Positions 24,092-34,741 of a stretch of 64,000 bases of DNA are shown one piece after another. The position numbers and the translations under genes are program-made. This DNA comes from Cylicocyclus nassatus (taxonomy: Eukaryota; Nematoda; Chromadorea; Rhabditida; Strongylidae): the NCBI GenBank assembly GCA_958299035.1, contig CATQJL010000316.1:42892025-42956024 (forward strand). Direction: 5' to 3'. Numbering within the stretch: position 1 is the stretch's first letter; the number at the start of each line of letters is the position of its first letter. The notes under the pieces were generated by a model. It did not search any database. It had not been told where the DNA came from and worked only from the letters and a program-made list of their open reading frames with translations.

Positions 24092-24604
24092 GTATGTTCC
24101 AAATAGAAAATTCCATTTCTTAACCGATCCGGACCAAACTTGGCACACATACACTTCGGGCCCCGGCGGGTGTCACAGTCCACTTTTCGTTATCGATCGA
24201 TGTCGATTTTATCAATTTTTTGCAAAATTTGAGCTAGGGGGCTGGGATTTGGCACAGGGGGATGATCGAGCATGCTGATCACCCCCGTGGGGGTGATCAG
24301 CATGCTCGATTACACCCCTCTGCCAAATTTCAGCCCCTTAGCTCAAATTTTGCAAAAAAATCGATAAAATCGATAAAAGTAATGCACGATTTTAAAACTA
24401 ATATTGTATTCGGAATCTCCATGCTCACTTACCCCCCTGTGCCAACTCCCAGCCCCGTAGCTCAAATTTTGCAAAAAAATCGATAAAATCGATATCGATC
24501 GATACGAAAAGTAGCCTATGACACCCGCCGGGGCCCGAAGTGTATGTGTGCCAAGTTTGGTCCCGATCGGTTCAGAAATGGAATTTTCTATTCGGAACAT
24601 ACGT
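24092..24604. repeat. Large imperfect palindrome (foldback element) with a perfect centre
   Basis: GTATGTTCC at 24092 pairs with GGAACATAC at the far end, and most of each arm matches the other (AAACTTGGCACACATACAC, GCCCCGGCGGGTGTCA, AATTTGAGCTA). The centre at 24265-24310 is a perfect inverted repeat of two 22-base arms with a 2-base spacer. The right arm holds an internal duplication of the GCAAAAAAATCGATAAAATCG block. No coding capacity. A partial related copy lies at 31240-31430 in opposite orientation. Confidence 0.75.
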
Positions 24605-24672
24605 ACAGACATACAGACATACAGACAGATATACAGACAGACAAACAGACATTCAGCTTTATATATAAGATT
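24605..24672. repeat. ACAGACAT-type microsatellite
   Basis: A run of CAGACATA/CAGACAGA units ends in TTCAGCTTTATATATAAGA. The same tail flanks the related copy near 31.24 kb, so the microsatellite is part of that repeat family. Confidence 0.75.
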
Positions 24673-26719
24673 GTCACTACTTTGACGCATATTAGAATAA
24701 AATAAACTCTCCCGTTGAGTCGATGGTCTTTCCGGAATTCGCTGTCCACTGCTGTAGACATCCTAAACACTTTATATGTCTATAACAGAAGAAAAAGAGG
24801 AGGAAGTAACGTTCTTGGTGCCGGTTCTTGATAGAACGATAACAAGTTAGCGAAAAACGTTCACTGTTCCTATGTCGAAATATACATATTTAGAACCAAA
24901 ATACGACCTGTCAGTGTGTCTTGCACCAATGTATGGTAATGAGAGCAAATGGTTGATGTTGACAGAAGTAATTGAACATTATAAGTTGCAAGGTGTTCAG
25001 CATTTGTATGTATATGTCAAGGATATTGACGATTATTCTCATTTAGTAAGACGACAATGCTTTTCGTTCAAAACCAATGTAAGAGTATTTAGGTTCTAGA
25101 TGACTACGAAAAAAGTGGCGAAATTGAGGTGGTGTATTTAGAAGAGAACAAGACAGACTTGATTCGGAATGGCATGTTGTTGGGGTGCAGGTGAGTATGC
25201 AATTTCTGTCGATTTTCCTTCTTTTGGATTTGAAACTTTTAAAAACACCGTCCACCCAAAGTGAGGGTTGATGAGATTTCGGTGGCATACTAGTGTGGGC
25301 CCCCACACTAGGCAAACCCCAAAGTAGCACCGCAAAATACTCCCTCCGAAGCGAGAAATCCGCTCCGGAAGGGACGTAAGCGGAGGTGGTCACTCCGCCC
25401 ACTTTGCAGGCGCACCGTTGGGGATACTACACGCACAGCGCAGTACGCTGCCTCGTCGTAGGCGACTAATCGGAGTCTTTCTAGTGGTATTTCGTGTATT
25501 AGTATTCTTAACCGTTCGTTTTTTATTCAGTCATGACCAAATTTACGACAAAGTTGTTTTTGTGCGATTACAACTATCATCAGCATCCAGCATAGCTGTT
25601 TCTTGATGTGAACATGATCTTTCTTTATAGGCGACGCTTGTGCTCAATGAAACAAGATGAACATGCGAAGAGAACGTGAGTTTTTTTTGTTGCAATGTAC
25701 ATCAAATTCAAAAACTATTTGTAGTCAAAATGATCGCGTTGTCGTCGTTGCTACATGACTAATGGATCATTGCAATAAACTGTCACGTATTTCTGTGCAG
25801 CTGACTTGCTATTGCTGTGCGTTGATCTTGACGTGTTATTGAATTATTTGATGAACTTGTTTTGCAGACAAGTGAATCCCCATCAGCTTGGCCCACCCGA
25901 CAAAAAGTGCAGGCATATAATGATGACTTTCATCGTATAACTATTGACCGTGTGTTTGTTACCGTGATGTGTACGTTGTGCAAAGAATCTTTGACTTCAT
26001 TTATAATTTATTCAGAGGAATGGCTTGAATGAAGGAACATCAGTTTGATTCTGTATACTGTTGAACGATAGTTGTACTGAGCTATATGAGAGGCTTAGCA
26101 GTAGTACTGAAACGGCTTCAAGAAAGACATTATCGACTTAGTTCCCGATGCTATGCCATATCTTTTAGCTCTACATTTCCTAATACTCCCAATCGATTGC
26201 ACAATTGCCCGTGACTAGTTTGCAAATGACGCCCTGCGTATATCAGCGCGCCTGCAAAGTGGGCGGAGTGACCACCTCCGGTTACGTCCCTTCCGGAGCG
26301 GATTTCTCGCTTCGAAGCATAGGTGCGATAGGGGGAGCCGGGATCTCCCCAGGTGAAGGGGGTCTCGGCTGTTCCCGACCTTCCAGGGTGAAGGGGGTAT
26401 GTGAGTCTGGGGGGGGGGAGAGGAAGAGAGAAAAGGTAAGAAAGTGTGGTATGAAAAGCTCTAATTTGTACCTTATTTAGGCACAAATTGAAAAAAATTT
26501 GAAAATTTTCAAAAGAAATTTAAAAATTTTAAAAAAATTTATTATGAAGATCTGTGCTCCTGTTTCACTGCATCAACAAAAAAAAGCAATAAGGTTTATC
26601 CCAAAAGATGTACAAGTTAGGAACAACTTCATTTCCTGCGCATCATCATCAACAATATCACTATCGCTAACGTCAGAGACAACAAATTCGGTGCCTGAAA
26701 AATCTTCTTCTTCCTCCAA

Positions 26720-27785
26720 AAGGTCATTGGAGTGGAAGTAGAATTGAGTGCAAAGCGTTCTAAGTCAAAGATGGATTTGAAACTTTCTTCTTCTTCTAAG
26801 CACTTTTGTGATTTTTTTCCTGGCCCTCTGGTAGCATCAGGAAGTCAGCAGGTAGGTGACCAGTTTCTTCATACCATCTTTTAGGATATTTCAAAAAGTC
26901 ATACGGTAACAGCCTGTCTGGACCACTTATACCAATCCTTTGAATGAAGTTTTTAGATAACAATGTGTTTAGTAGAAGGTTGACAAATCTTAAGTAATTG
27001 CTTAGATGCTCTATCGTCGTACGACTTCTGCGTTGTGTTCTGATAACAGAGTAGATAGAAAATTTCTTTCTTCACCTCTGCCGTGCTAGTCGGAATGGAA
27101 ATTAGCTTTGCTAGTAAGTCCATCAGATTTTTGCGGTAAGTAATGGGAAAAGAGCCAGATCGTATATGCTTTCGCAACACGAGAAGGAAATAGTGCATAC
27201 TTTTTTGGGCCTTTTCGAACTCTGGCTTCACCTCCTCTGGCATACTTCCTGTTAACTGAAGAGAAAGCTGCTCAACTTCTTCTTCAACAGCATCTGCGGA
27301 ATAGCCGAAAAAAGTAGATACTATGCTGCGCGTTGGTTTTTTTCAATATCATAGGTCATAATGTCACAAGGCGAATAACTTCCAAAAGCATAAAGCACAG
27401 AGTTGGGTTCGCACTCCAGCCGGGATCTAAGTGCAGTAACTATGCTTTGTACTAACACCTTCCTTTTGTTCATATCCATGTTTGTGAATTTAGCAGCCTT
27501 GAATTCTTCAGCAACCTGAAGATCAGCAATGGACTTCCTGGACATTTCCTCATTGAAACTAGACAATCTGCTTGGATTCCTTATGCAGGAAATCAGAGAG
27601 TTTCGCTCAATTGTCAACTCTGTGTCAATGTCGACAACATTTTCGTCGGCGTAAAATTCTCCTTCTGCCTCGCTATTGAACTGGAACACATGCGAGTCAT
27701 CTGCGATTTTGTAAAGTATTCTGCCTGCCGTTTCCTCTTTAAACTGCCAACCTTTCCATAACATTGAGGGATAATTTAATAACAT
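26720..27785 (-). pseudogene. Unrecognised protein-coding gene, interrupted
   Basis: Consecutive minus-strand frames read like one protein: 27785-27321 (154 aa, with DDSHVFQFNSEAEGEFYADE and MDMNKRKVLVQSIVTALRS), 27243-26953 (KAQKSMHYFLLVLRKHIRSG, SYDDRASKQLLKIC) and, after another shift, about 26965-26820 (GPDRLLPYDFLKYPKRWYEE). A stop follows EKNQRAA and at least two shifts break it. The composition is that of a soluble, largely helical protein. I do not recognise the family. It may be cargo or a dead gene of the surrounding 4.2-kb element. Confidence 0.45.
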
Positions 27786-28144
27786 GCTATATTTTCTGAA
27801 TGTCTAAAAGTTTTTGATTCATTGAACCCAACCACCTTCTCTACAAATTAGGTAAGGTGAGTCTAGAGCGTTTTCATGAAAGTGACCTTCTTCAGCACTA
27901 GGTTTACAGAGTATAGATTCCAGAAATGGGCAGGTTTTTGTGTGAAGGTGTGGAAGTTTACCAATCTCCCATAGTTTTTTGAGTGTGCGCTAATAATGAT
28001 GGCATAACTGTCAATCAAAAGCGCATTTTTTACCAAAAAAACATAAACATACAACAACGTTCGCTCACGTTCCCGTTAGTGCTAATAGCGATGTCAATCC
28101 ACAGCACATTTTTTACTATTAACTTGCTCCACCTCGCTCTTATT

Positions 28145-28855
28145 AGGTCGTCCAGAAAGTTTTTGCGCATGAATTTCAAAATTCATAACTTCTGATTTTT
28201 CCAACCGATTTGACTGCTTTCACTTTTATGTGAAAGGGTAAGTCATGCTCTTTATAATGACTTCTCAGCTGCTTAGTAATGGTCATCTGTTGCATAGATA
28301 GGAGCGATAGAAGAAAAATGGTAAAAATTTTAATTTTCTGTGTAGGGTCATAAAAAATCGGAGAATTGCAACAAAAATCGGAGCACTCAGTACTGTAGGA
28401 TCTTTCACCAGCTCTTTCTAACAGTGCAAAGTTTGCGCCGATTGAGCGTGAAAAGTTATGATTTCCCTGAAAAATGCCAAAATAAATCAAATTCGCCTTT
28501 TTGTATTGCTTGCTCGGAAATCATAACTTTTCATAGAGACGCTCAATCGGAGCAAACTTTGCACTGTTAGAAAGAGCTGGTGAAAGAGCCTACAATACCG
28601 ACTGCTCCGATTTTTGTTGCAAGTTTTTGATTTTTTATGACCCTACACAAAAATTCAAATTTAGAGTGATTTTGGTTTTGAGCTTCTATCTATGTAACAG
28701 ATGATCATTACTAAGCAGCTGAGATGTCATTATCAAGAGCATGACTTACCCTTTCAAATAAAAATAAAAGCAGTCAAATCGGTCGGAAAAATCAAAAGTT
28801 ATGAATTTTTGAAAATCGTGCGCAAAAACTTTCGGGACGATCTATACAATGTGAT
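28145..28855. mobile_element. Mariner-type foldback MITE, ~710 bp
   Basis: The ends read TTAGGTCGTCCAGAAAGTTT... and ...AAACTTTCGGGACGATCTA next to TA, typical of mariner-type TIRs. The two halves are near-complete inverted copies, about 310 bp each (CAGCTCTTTCTAACAGTGC against GCACTGTTAGAAAGAGCTG), around a short unique centre near 28470-28520. No transposase. It could fold into a long hairpin. Confidence 0.8.
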
Positions 28856-30125
28856 GGCTTTTACGGGTCACCGGAGCAAATGATTTTTAGAGCCGGGAAG
28901 CAAAGAAGCCCTAACATGCTGTATACCATTCGAAAGCTGAGATCATGGAGAATCGACGTAGACCGTCGACTTTTTTCTAGGTCTTCTGTGCCGCGAGATA
29001 TGAGGGATTTTATGTGCTTCAAAAATTAACTGATTTTGTGCCCTCACTTTCTGCTCTCCAAAATGCTACGAGGATAAATAAATAATATAAATAAATATGA
29101 ATACCGTTTCTTTAGTAAATTTATGAGTGTGCTTGTTGTTTGAGGTACTTAGCCTGCAAAACCTTTTAATAACGATTTTTATCATATTCTCAGAGTACAA
29201 TACCAACCTCAGCCCAGGTGAAGGGGGTCATCGGGAGTTTGGCCTCAAAGTGAAGGGGGTAAGATCCATCACTCCCCCTATCGCAACTATGCTTCGAAGG
29301 GAGTATTTTGCGGCGCTACTTGAGGGTTTGCCTAGTGTGGGGGCCCGCACTAGTATGCCACCGAAATCTCATCAACCCTCACTTTGGGTGGACGGTGCCT
29401 TTAAGGACTGTCTGCAACGAAGCCGATAGCACTCCCGCTATGCTATTTTTGTGGATTTAGACGAAACTGATGGCAATAGAAGATCAAACTCTTGCGGAGT
29501 TTATTCCGTAGGTTCATGCTCATTATAAGTACTGTGTTGTGTATCTAACACACTTTTTTGAGGAAAGCAATGACGAAGCAGCCGAAAACAGCTATGCTGC
29601 AATTTAGGATGAGATGGGTTCTGCGCAGTAGAAGTCCACCAGAGAAATACGAGGCATGCATATCACAATCTTCCTAATTAGCAAGGAGCAGTAACGCCTC
29701 TTTTTGAAGGGAGAACTTACGTTAAAGCAGCATCTACCCACTCTTGTTTTTCACAACACATCAGCGATTGCTCCAGCCAACCATATTGCTAAATGTGTTA
29801 TAGATCCTGCACGTGTTAGTTTTTTGTTATTTTTTTGGATTTTTCTTGACTATTTCATTTAGGTGGTGCTTATGTCGATTCATTACGTAAAGGTTTACTT
29901 TCCTGGGTACAAAGGTGTTCGCGTACCACCAGAAAAAGCCCATATACGGTGTTTTGCTTTTTTAATACTTTTAAATTGCTAAGCCCTATCAATTTTTCCT
30001 GTTGCAGGCACTATCGTGCTCTCAACGACAATTTTGGAAAACCATGGATACCGAGTATTTTGAAGAGATTGAAGATAGCCGAAAAGTTTGGCAACTTTAC
30101 AACGACCAATTATCCTGAGCATCTA

Positions 30126-31066
30126 CAGGGTGTCCCAAAAGTCCTTAAGCCTAACTTTTCAACGTAGTAACTTTATTAGTTTCCATGCTTTTCAGCCAAA
30201 TTTTGCATTTGAGTTCTTCGTCTAGTTGCCAGTATTCTTCAAGAAAATCATACCGTTTGCGTTGTACATTCTCGAGTTATACTTCTTGAAGCAAACAATC
30301 AATCGTGAAGACAAGCCAAAGGAAACGTACCCCCTATTCAAATATTTACAGCTCTTTTACCTTTAGAGCTCTTGTGGAATCTTGAACTGCATACTGTTGA
30401 GCTAGGTTCACTCTACATTTACAGTGCAAAACCAATCGATAGCCTTCGTTCATTAGAGTAGGATTAGGATACAAACACTAAAGTTGTGCCGTGCCAATAG
30501 AAAGAAAAAGTTCTCGGAAACGAAAACCTGGGAAAGCTGAAAACTCCAACACCGAATCAGTTTGAGTCACTAATTCTAGCTGTGAGCCCTGCATTTCCTA
30601 CTGAAATACCATTTTAAAGTCACTCTCTGTACACCATAATTGCTGTTTTCTTGGTGTTCTCAAACACTTGAATGCTACATTTTGACACTTTTGTCAAATC
30701 TCACAGATATGCTTCTCAGATTTACGTGCCTTCAATAGCCGGGTCAAGAGGCCCTTGACTTTTCTTTGTGATCAGTCATGGAAAACAAGGTTTGCGCTAT
30801 TCCATGCTAAATTTTGGACAGTCTGGATTGCTTGCTTCAGAAGGTGTGAGACAATCTCGATGTGGAGTACTGGCTGCCATGGTGCATGCATTCCGCAAGC
30901 GTCTGAGAGCCTGTGTTTAGGCCAAAGGAGGGTTTTCCGAAATCTGAGTGTATCATGTTGTTTTGTAGGTTCTTCGCAAATTACCTGTTGAATTTCATGC
31001 ATTTACGTTGCTTCGTACATTTTCAGCGGAGGAAATACTAGGCTTAAAGACTTTTGGGACACCCTG
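30126..31066. mobile_element. Mariner-type element (941 bp) ending the GT92 frame
   Basis: CAGGGTGTCCCAAAAGTC at the left and GACTTTTGGGACACCCTG at the right form TIRs of about 28 bp with two or so mismatches, flanked by TA (30124-30125 and 31067-31068). This terminus is widespread in Tc1/mariner relatives. No clear transposase; the minus frame 31002-30772 (76 aa) is helical but unassigned. The left TIR continues the GT92 frame for about 15 codons to a TAG. Confidence 0.75.
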
Positions 31067-31239
31067 TAATGTGGAATTTATACGAGAACGTTGAAAAAAG
31101 GTTATCTCGGGTTTATGGAGGATTTTAACATAAATGCATTACTGTTTAACTGCCCGCATGGCTTGTACTCGATGTTTTTCAAAACTAAAGATCGTTTTTT
31201 GAGTTCTGCGCTTCAAAAATGGTATATGTATTTACATAT

Positions 31240-31430
31240 AAGACTGAATGTCTGCCTCTATGTCTGTCTGTGTGTCTTTACGTATGTTCCGAATAAAAAC
31301 TTCCATTTTTGGACCAAGCCGGATCAAACTTTGCACACACACACATCGGGCGGGCGGGTGCCGCAGGCTACTCCTCTTTATCGTTATTGATTTTGAGCTA
31401 CGGGGCTGGGAGTTGGCGTAGGGAGGGAGA
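31240..31430. repeat. Partial inverted copy of the 24.1-24.7 kb foldback family
   Basis: Contains TTTACATATAAGACTGAATGTCTG, the CTGTCTGTGTGTC microsatellite, GTATGTTCCGAATA, AAACTTTGCACACACACAC and GAGCTACGGGGCTGGGAGTTGG in the order expected for the reverse complement of the right arm near 24.4-24.7 kb. Confidence 0.7.
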
Positions 31431-31888
31431 TTACGGAAACAAAACGGAAATAGGACAAATGGCATGTAGCGAGCACAGATTGGTTGTGCAAGCGGATCAA
31501 GTATGGCGCGTGCCTAACAAACTAACTATCTCTTGCTACGTAACTTGGAACATGTTAACATACTCCACTTTGCCGTTATTGTCCAGTCGCAGTCAAACTA
31601 ATGACACTCTTCTTGCCCAGAATTCTGATAAACGTTCAAAACTCTGACTGCAAATATATTCCTTTTTCTATGTTCTAGTCAGCTTTTAGCACTGGACACA
31701 TAAATCATAAAAGAATAGAGACAACAATTTATTGCGGTTTGTTCATAAACTATTCAGTTTTTTCTTAGCAATCTACACTTTTGCAATAAATCTCAAATCG
31801 ATTCGCGATCCATTTTTGCTTAAACGAAAAAATTTTATGTTTGTAGACGCTACTTCAAACAAGAGTAAACAATGTTTTTCAGTACTAG

Positions 31889-32546
31889 TGTAATGTGCTT
31901 TGCCAAGTATCACATGCACGGATAGCGGATTTTACGTTTACATAACGAGTAGCAGCGGAGTGACATTGAATACGACGAAAACTAATTATCAAGACAAGAG
32001 AAGAAACCTACAAAAAACCCTCGAAGAAAACTGGACTCGTTGGAAAGCTTGTGTATTTTCAATTAGGCAATGTTAAATTGAATATCGTTTTTATTATACG
32101 TTTTATGTGACCGCGTATGTTTGCATCCATTAGTAGAAACATATATAAAAGACTGTAGGAAGCCTTTAGTGTTGGTTGTGCATTTGTGTATCGAACTTAT
32201 ACTCTTTCTCTCATCCTTACTCGATGTAGTTTTCTAAGCTCTTTCCCAAATTCTTTTAGCCTTGTCTGGTAGTTTCATAGTTAACAATTTCTACTAGTAT
32301 TTATCCGGTATCGGCCATAATGATTCATCGCCGCTGGCCGACGGCTTAGGTACGATCTTCTGTAATTTATCCATATTAGTTAGAGAGGTCACTTGCGTTT
32401 TGTTCGATCACATGGTTTGTCTCCTTGCTAATAAATAGTTGTTGGGAACTGACTTCGTTAAGGCCGGCGAACACCAATCACCTTATGTAAGACATTTTCA
32501 TCAATCTCAGCACTAGCTGCTCTGCGGAACCATGCCGAGCCTTACA
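31889..32546 (+). repeat. Outer element 5' LTR, 658 bp
   Basis: Starts TG and ends CA within the inverted TGTAA/TTACA termini. ATATATAAAAGAC at about 32140 is a likely TATA box and ATAAA at about 32429 a possible poly(A) signal. I see no difference from the 3' copy. Confidence 0.95.
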
Positions 32547-32559
32547 TGGAGGTTCCGGC
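32547..32559 (+). promoter_or_regulatory. Primer-binding site of the outer element
   Basis: TGGAGGTTCCGGC directly after the LTR. The same 13 bases follow the LTR of the inner element (47797-47809, minus strand). It begins with the TGG expected to pair with the CCA tail of a tRNA. The tRNA identity is not settled by eye. Confidence 0.8.
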
Positions 32560-32603
32560 GAGATCTATACAGCGTTAATAACTGAAGTCGAAATTTTAGA
32601 AAC

Positions 32604-32820
32604 ATGAGCATTGCTGACGAACGCTTTGAACATCTGCGCGATATCCTAAGTATTATTAGAGACGAAACTCCAATAACCCGAAGACCTATCAAAAGAATGG
32701 GAAAAGGAGCAAGAAAAAGCTATGGCCATGCCACCTCTGGGAATGTATGCTCTCCGCCCGTTTATTTTCACTTATCGCCACGTTTCTGGAAGAAGAATGT
32801 AACTGCCTTTTAAATGCATA
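32604..32820 (+). pseudogene. Small 5' ORF of the outer element (broken)
   Basis: Reads MSIADERFEHLRDILSIIRD and, after a one-base shift, EKEQEKAMAMPPLGMYALRP and FTYRHVSG. It corresponds to the 5' ORF of the inner element at 47737-47438. In both it starts 58-73 bases after the LTR. It is probably the first exon of the gag transcript or a small upstream protein; function unknown. Confidence 0.65.
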
Positions 32821-33380
32821 AGAACGCAGAACATTCCTCGTCACTGCAATCGCCTATTTGCTCTATCTTTGATAGCTTTCAATGGCAGCTGCGAACAATT
32901 CATTTCAAACTATTTTTCTTGCAAAAATTTGCCCGAAAATCAGCAAAAAAAATCGCTTTTGTGTAATTCACGTCCCAGAGGCCCCTTCCACAATTTACAG
33001 AAACATCTGTATATAGACATGGTCATTCACTTAATGCTCCGAATACTCACTGCTTGACGTTTCACCTGAATGCTCTACTCTGCTTGCTCTCCATGTCGAA
33101 CAAGTTCGGTTGATTTTGGCCAATTACCTAAAGCTATTTTCTATCTACTCAATCGTCTACGTGAAAACCCCAGAAAACTTCAAGGAACAGCACAAAGACT
33201 CCGATGTTTGGAAACCATGTTCATCTGAAAAATCATACTAACCCGCTTTCTCGTATCGCACCACTATTTTCGAACAACGTAGCGCTATATTTTGAAAATC
33301 GTGGAAACACCATAGATTCCAATTGCATTTATCATTAGATAAAATGGAAAAAAATATTTGATGAGGCTTTCAGTTTCAAT

Positions 33381-33908
33381 TCAATCCTGAGTCCTTCTTC
33401 TGCACAAAAAAGTCGGGTGGTTGTCTTCCCGTTCACAACGCGCACAGTATACGCGGGTAATACAGGCATGGCTTTCATGGAGTTCGGCACATCGTCCGCA
33501 GAGGCAATAGGCAAATACGATCCTGACCCGGGTGCGAAAATCCAACTCCACCTCACAAGCAGAGGTGCGGTGTCCGTTGACTCCACATATGACGCACCCC
33601 AAACGGGGGTAGACGTTAGGGAAATCTCTATCTGGCCCGAGCATCGGCGCCACTTCTTCATCTCCGTTCACATTGGCGTCCGCATGCAACTCTACCTCCC
33701 GCTCGAACTCAACCAGTCGGGTGAGAAGCAGCATTTTTTCCCGACTGCTCAGGGCTCGAGCTCCTAACCCAAAGTATGGATCATAGGGACCTTCCGGTGA
33801 CTCCCTGTCACTCGCTTCCCATCTTTCGCTCGACGTCGTGCTGGCAGTCTCATTACTAGCATTCGGTTCTTCGGGTATTTCTTTTTCAACTCCGTCGACA
33901 GGCATCAT
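33381..33908 (-). CDS. Antisense zinc-knuckle protein, 175 aa, inside the outer element
   Basis: An intact ORF on the strand opposite to the retroelement. The N-terminal half is acidic and Ser/Glu-rich. The C-terminal half carries three Cys/His clusters: CVICGVNGHRTSAC (CX2CX4HX4C zinc knuckle), CGRCAELHESHAC and CARCEREDNHPTFLC. That triple arrangement resembles the C-terminal part of BEL/Pao-type Gag proteins and would bind nucleic acid. A nematode splice acceptor (CTACTTTACAG) lies directly before the ATG, as expected for cis- or SL trans-splicing. It sits between the 5' ORF and gag in what is probably the outer element's first intron. The inner element has no equivalent. Whether it is captured Gag or an accessory gene is open. 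Confidence 0.65.
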   Translation of the reverse strand: MMPVDGVEKEIPEEPNASNETASTTSSERWEASDRESPEGPYDPYFGLGARALSSREKMLLLTRLVEFEREVELHADANVNGDEEVAPMLGPDRDFPNVYPRLGCVICGVNGHRTSACEVELDFRTRVRIVFAYCLCGRCAELHESHACITRVYCARCEREDNHPTFLCRRRTQD

Positions 33909-34062
33909 CTGTAAAGTAGAAATGAAATCATAACTATATCCTCTTGTAGAAAAATGTTAGCACATTTGAATTTTTGAAAGCTTCTCCTTTTTAGAGTAGA
34001 ATGAAACAGTCTTGTCCTAGTATTTTATGTTTCATCTTGTTTTCCGCCAATTTTATTTGCAG

Positions 34063-34740
34063 AACCAGCAGCGTCCAATATGTCGTCATCAATCACAGCG
34101 CGATCATTGCGACATCAACGCAGGGAGAACGAAGAGAAGCAATTTTCGAAGCAAATTGGAAAAAGCTGACCATGCCAGAAGAAAGATCAAGCATGTCAGA
34201 AGAAGGAGAAAGAAGCAAACCCACCACGTCACAAGGAAGAAGTGCAACATCTTCTATTTCGGACAAGGAATTTCAAGATCGGACTCCGAAAAAAAAAAAC
34301 TCCTGAGGAATGCCTGACAACTGTTACCATTTCACCTAATAGATGGAGCGAAACCGAAGTACCAGCAGATTCCGAATCGAGAGAAGATACCTTGGAAGGA
34401 ACTGGTAACGGAGCTAGCCAAGCGAATGAAGAACAACCACTCATCAAACAGATGGCCATTGATTTTTTTCATTGAGGGCCTCAATCCTGAGATTGAGAGC
34501 GGTTAGAAGATTACTTGATACGGACGAATTGGACGAGATAGCATGCAGTGCAGAAAAGGAATGTCGCATTTTGCAACAAGAAAGAAAAGAAGACAGAGAA
34601 GCTCTCCAAGCCGTCAACACTCTTTTTTATAAACGAGAAAATCAATCGGTTTGAGCAGCAGTTGAGGTAGACAAAAGCAACACCATGACAGAAACCTACT
34701 GATAATCATAATGGATATAGATCAGGCAGATACTGAGGAC
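34063..34740 (+). pseudogene. gag of the outer element (broken)
   Basis: Starts after the splice acceptor TTTTATTTGCAG (ending 34062), matching the acceptor of the inner element at 46834. Fragments in several frames match the inner Gag: KQMAIDFF, AVRRLLDTDELDEI and ECRILQQERKEDREALQAVN. Compared with the inner copy a central portion is missing and several shifts are present, so no functional Gag can result. Confidence 0.75.
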
Positions 34741-34741
34741 A

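Larger units (their letters stand above)
25238..29408. mobile_element. 4.2-kb element with ~115-bp inverted repeats inside the GT92 gene
   Basis: The sequence 25240-25355 (CACCGTCCACCCAAAGTGAG...) is repeated in reverse complement at about 29281-29405. The two lie on either side of a 4-kb block that separates GT92 coding pieces. A third, partial copy of the inner part lies at 26240-26420. The block contains a decayed minus-strand gene and a mariner-type foldback. No transposase is recognised and the target duplication is not clear, so the class is unknown; chance insertion of two separate inverted copies is an alternative. Confidence 0.5.
24872..30123 (+). pseudogene. GT92 family glycosyltransferase gene, split and broken
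   Basis: Pieces of a nematode GT92 (formerly DUF23) protein are readable in order. 24872-25045: SVCLAPMYGNESKWLMLTE and EHYKLQGVQHLYVYV. 25093-25190: DDYEKSGEIEVVYLEE. About 29439-29480: RYAIFVDLDET, the DxD metal/nucleotide-sugar site. About 29725-29813: FHNTSAIAPANHIAK. 29863-29948: VYFPGYKGVRVPPEKAHI. 30008-30123: the family RHYR motif. Exon ends show GT...AG signals. A one-base shift follows the DLDET motif, phases disagree across the large insertion at 25.2-29.4 kb, and the last exon runs into a mariner-type element. These enzymes transfer galactose in the Golgi. No signal anchor is seen, so the 5' end is missing or upstream. A candidate small exon at 25631-25675 is doubtful. Confidence 0.7.

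Noticed and set aside
25800..25860. Second VDLD-like GT92 exon
   Set aside because: Reads LLLLCVDLDVLL but joins no neighbouring exon in phase and lies inside the inserted element.
26953..27785. Prp18-like splicing factor
   Set aside because: A loose resemblance in one helical stretch only; conserved core blocks are missing.
33335..33767. Plus- and minus-strand frames overlapping the zinc-knuckle ORF
   Set aside because: No domains; they are shadows of the 175-codon frame.
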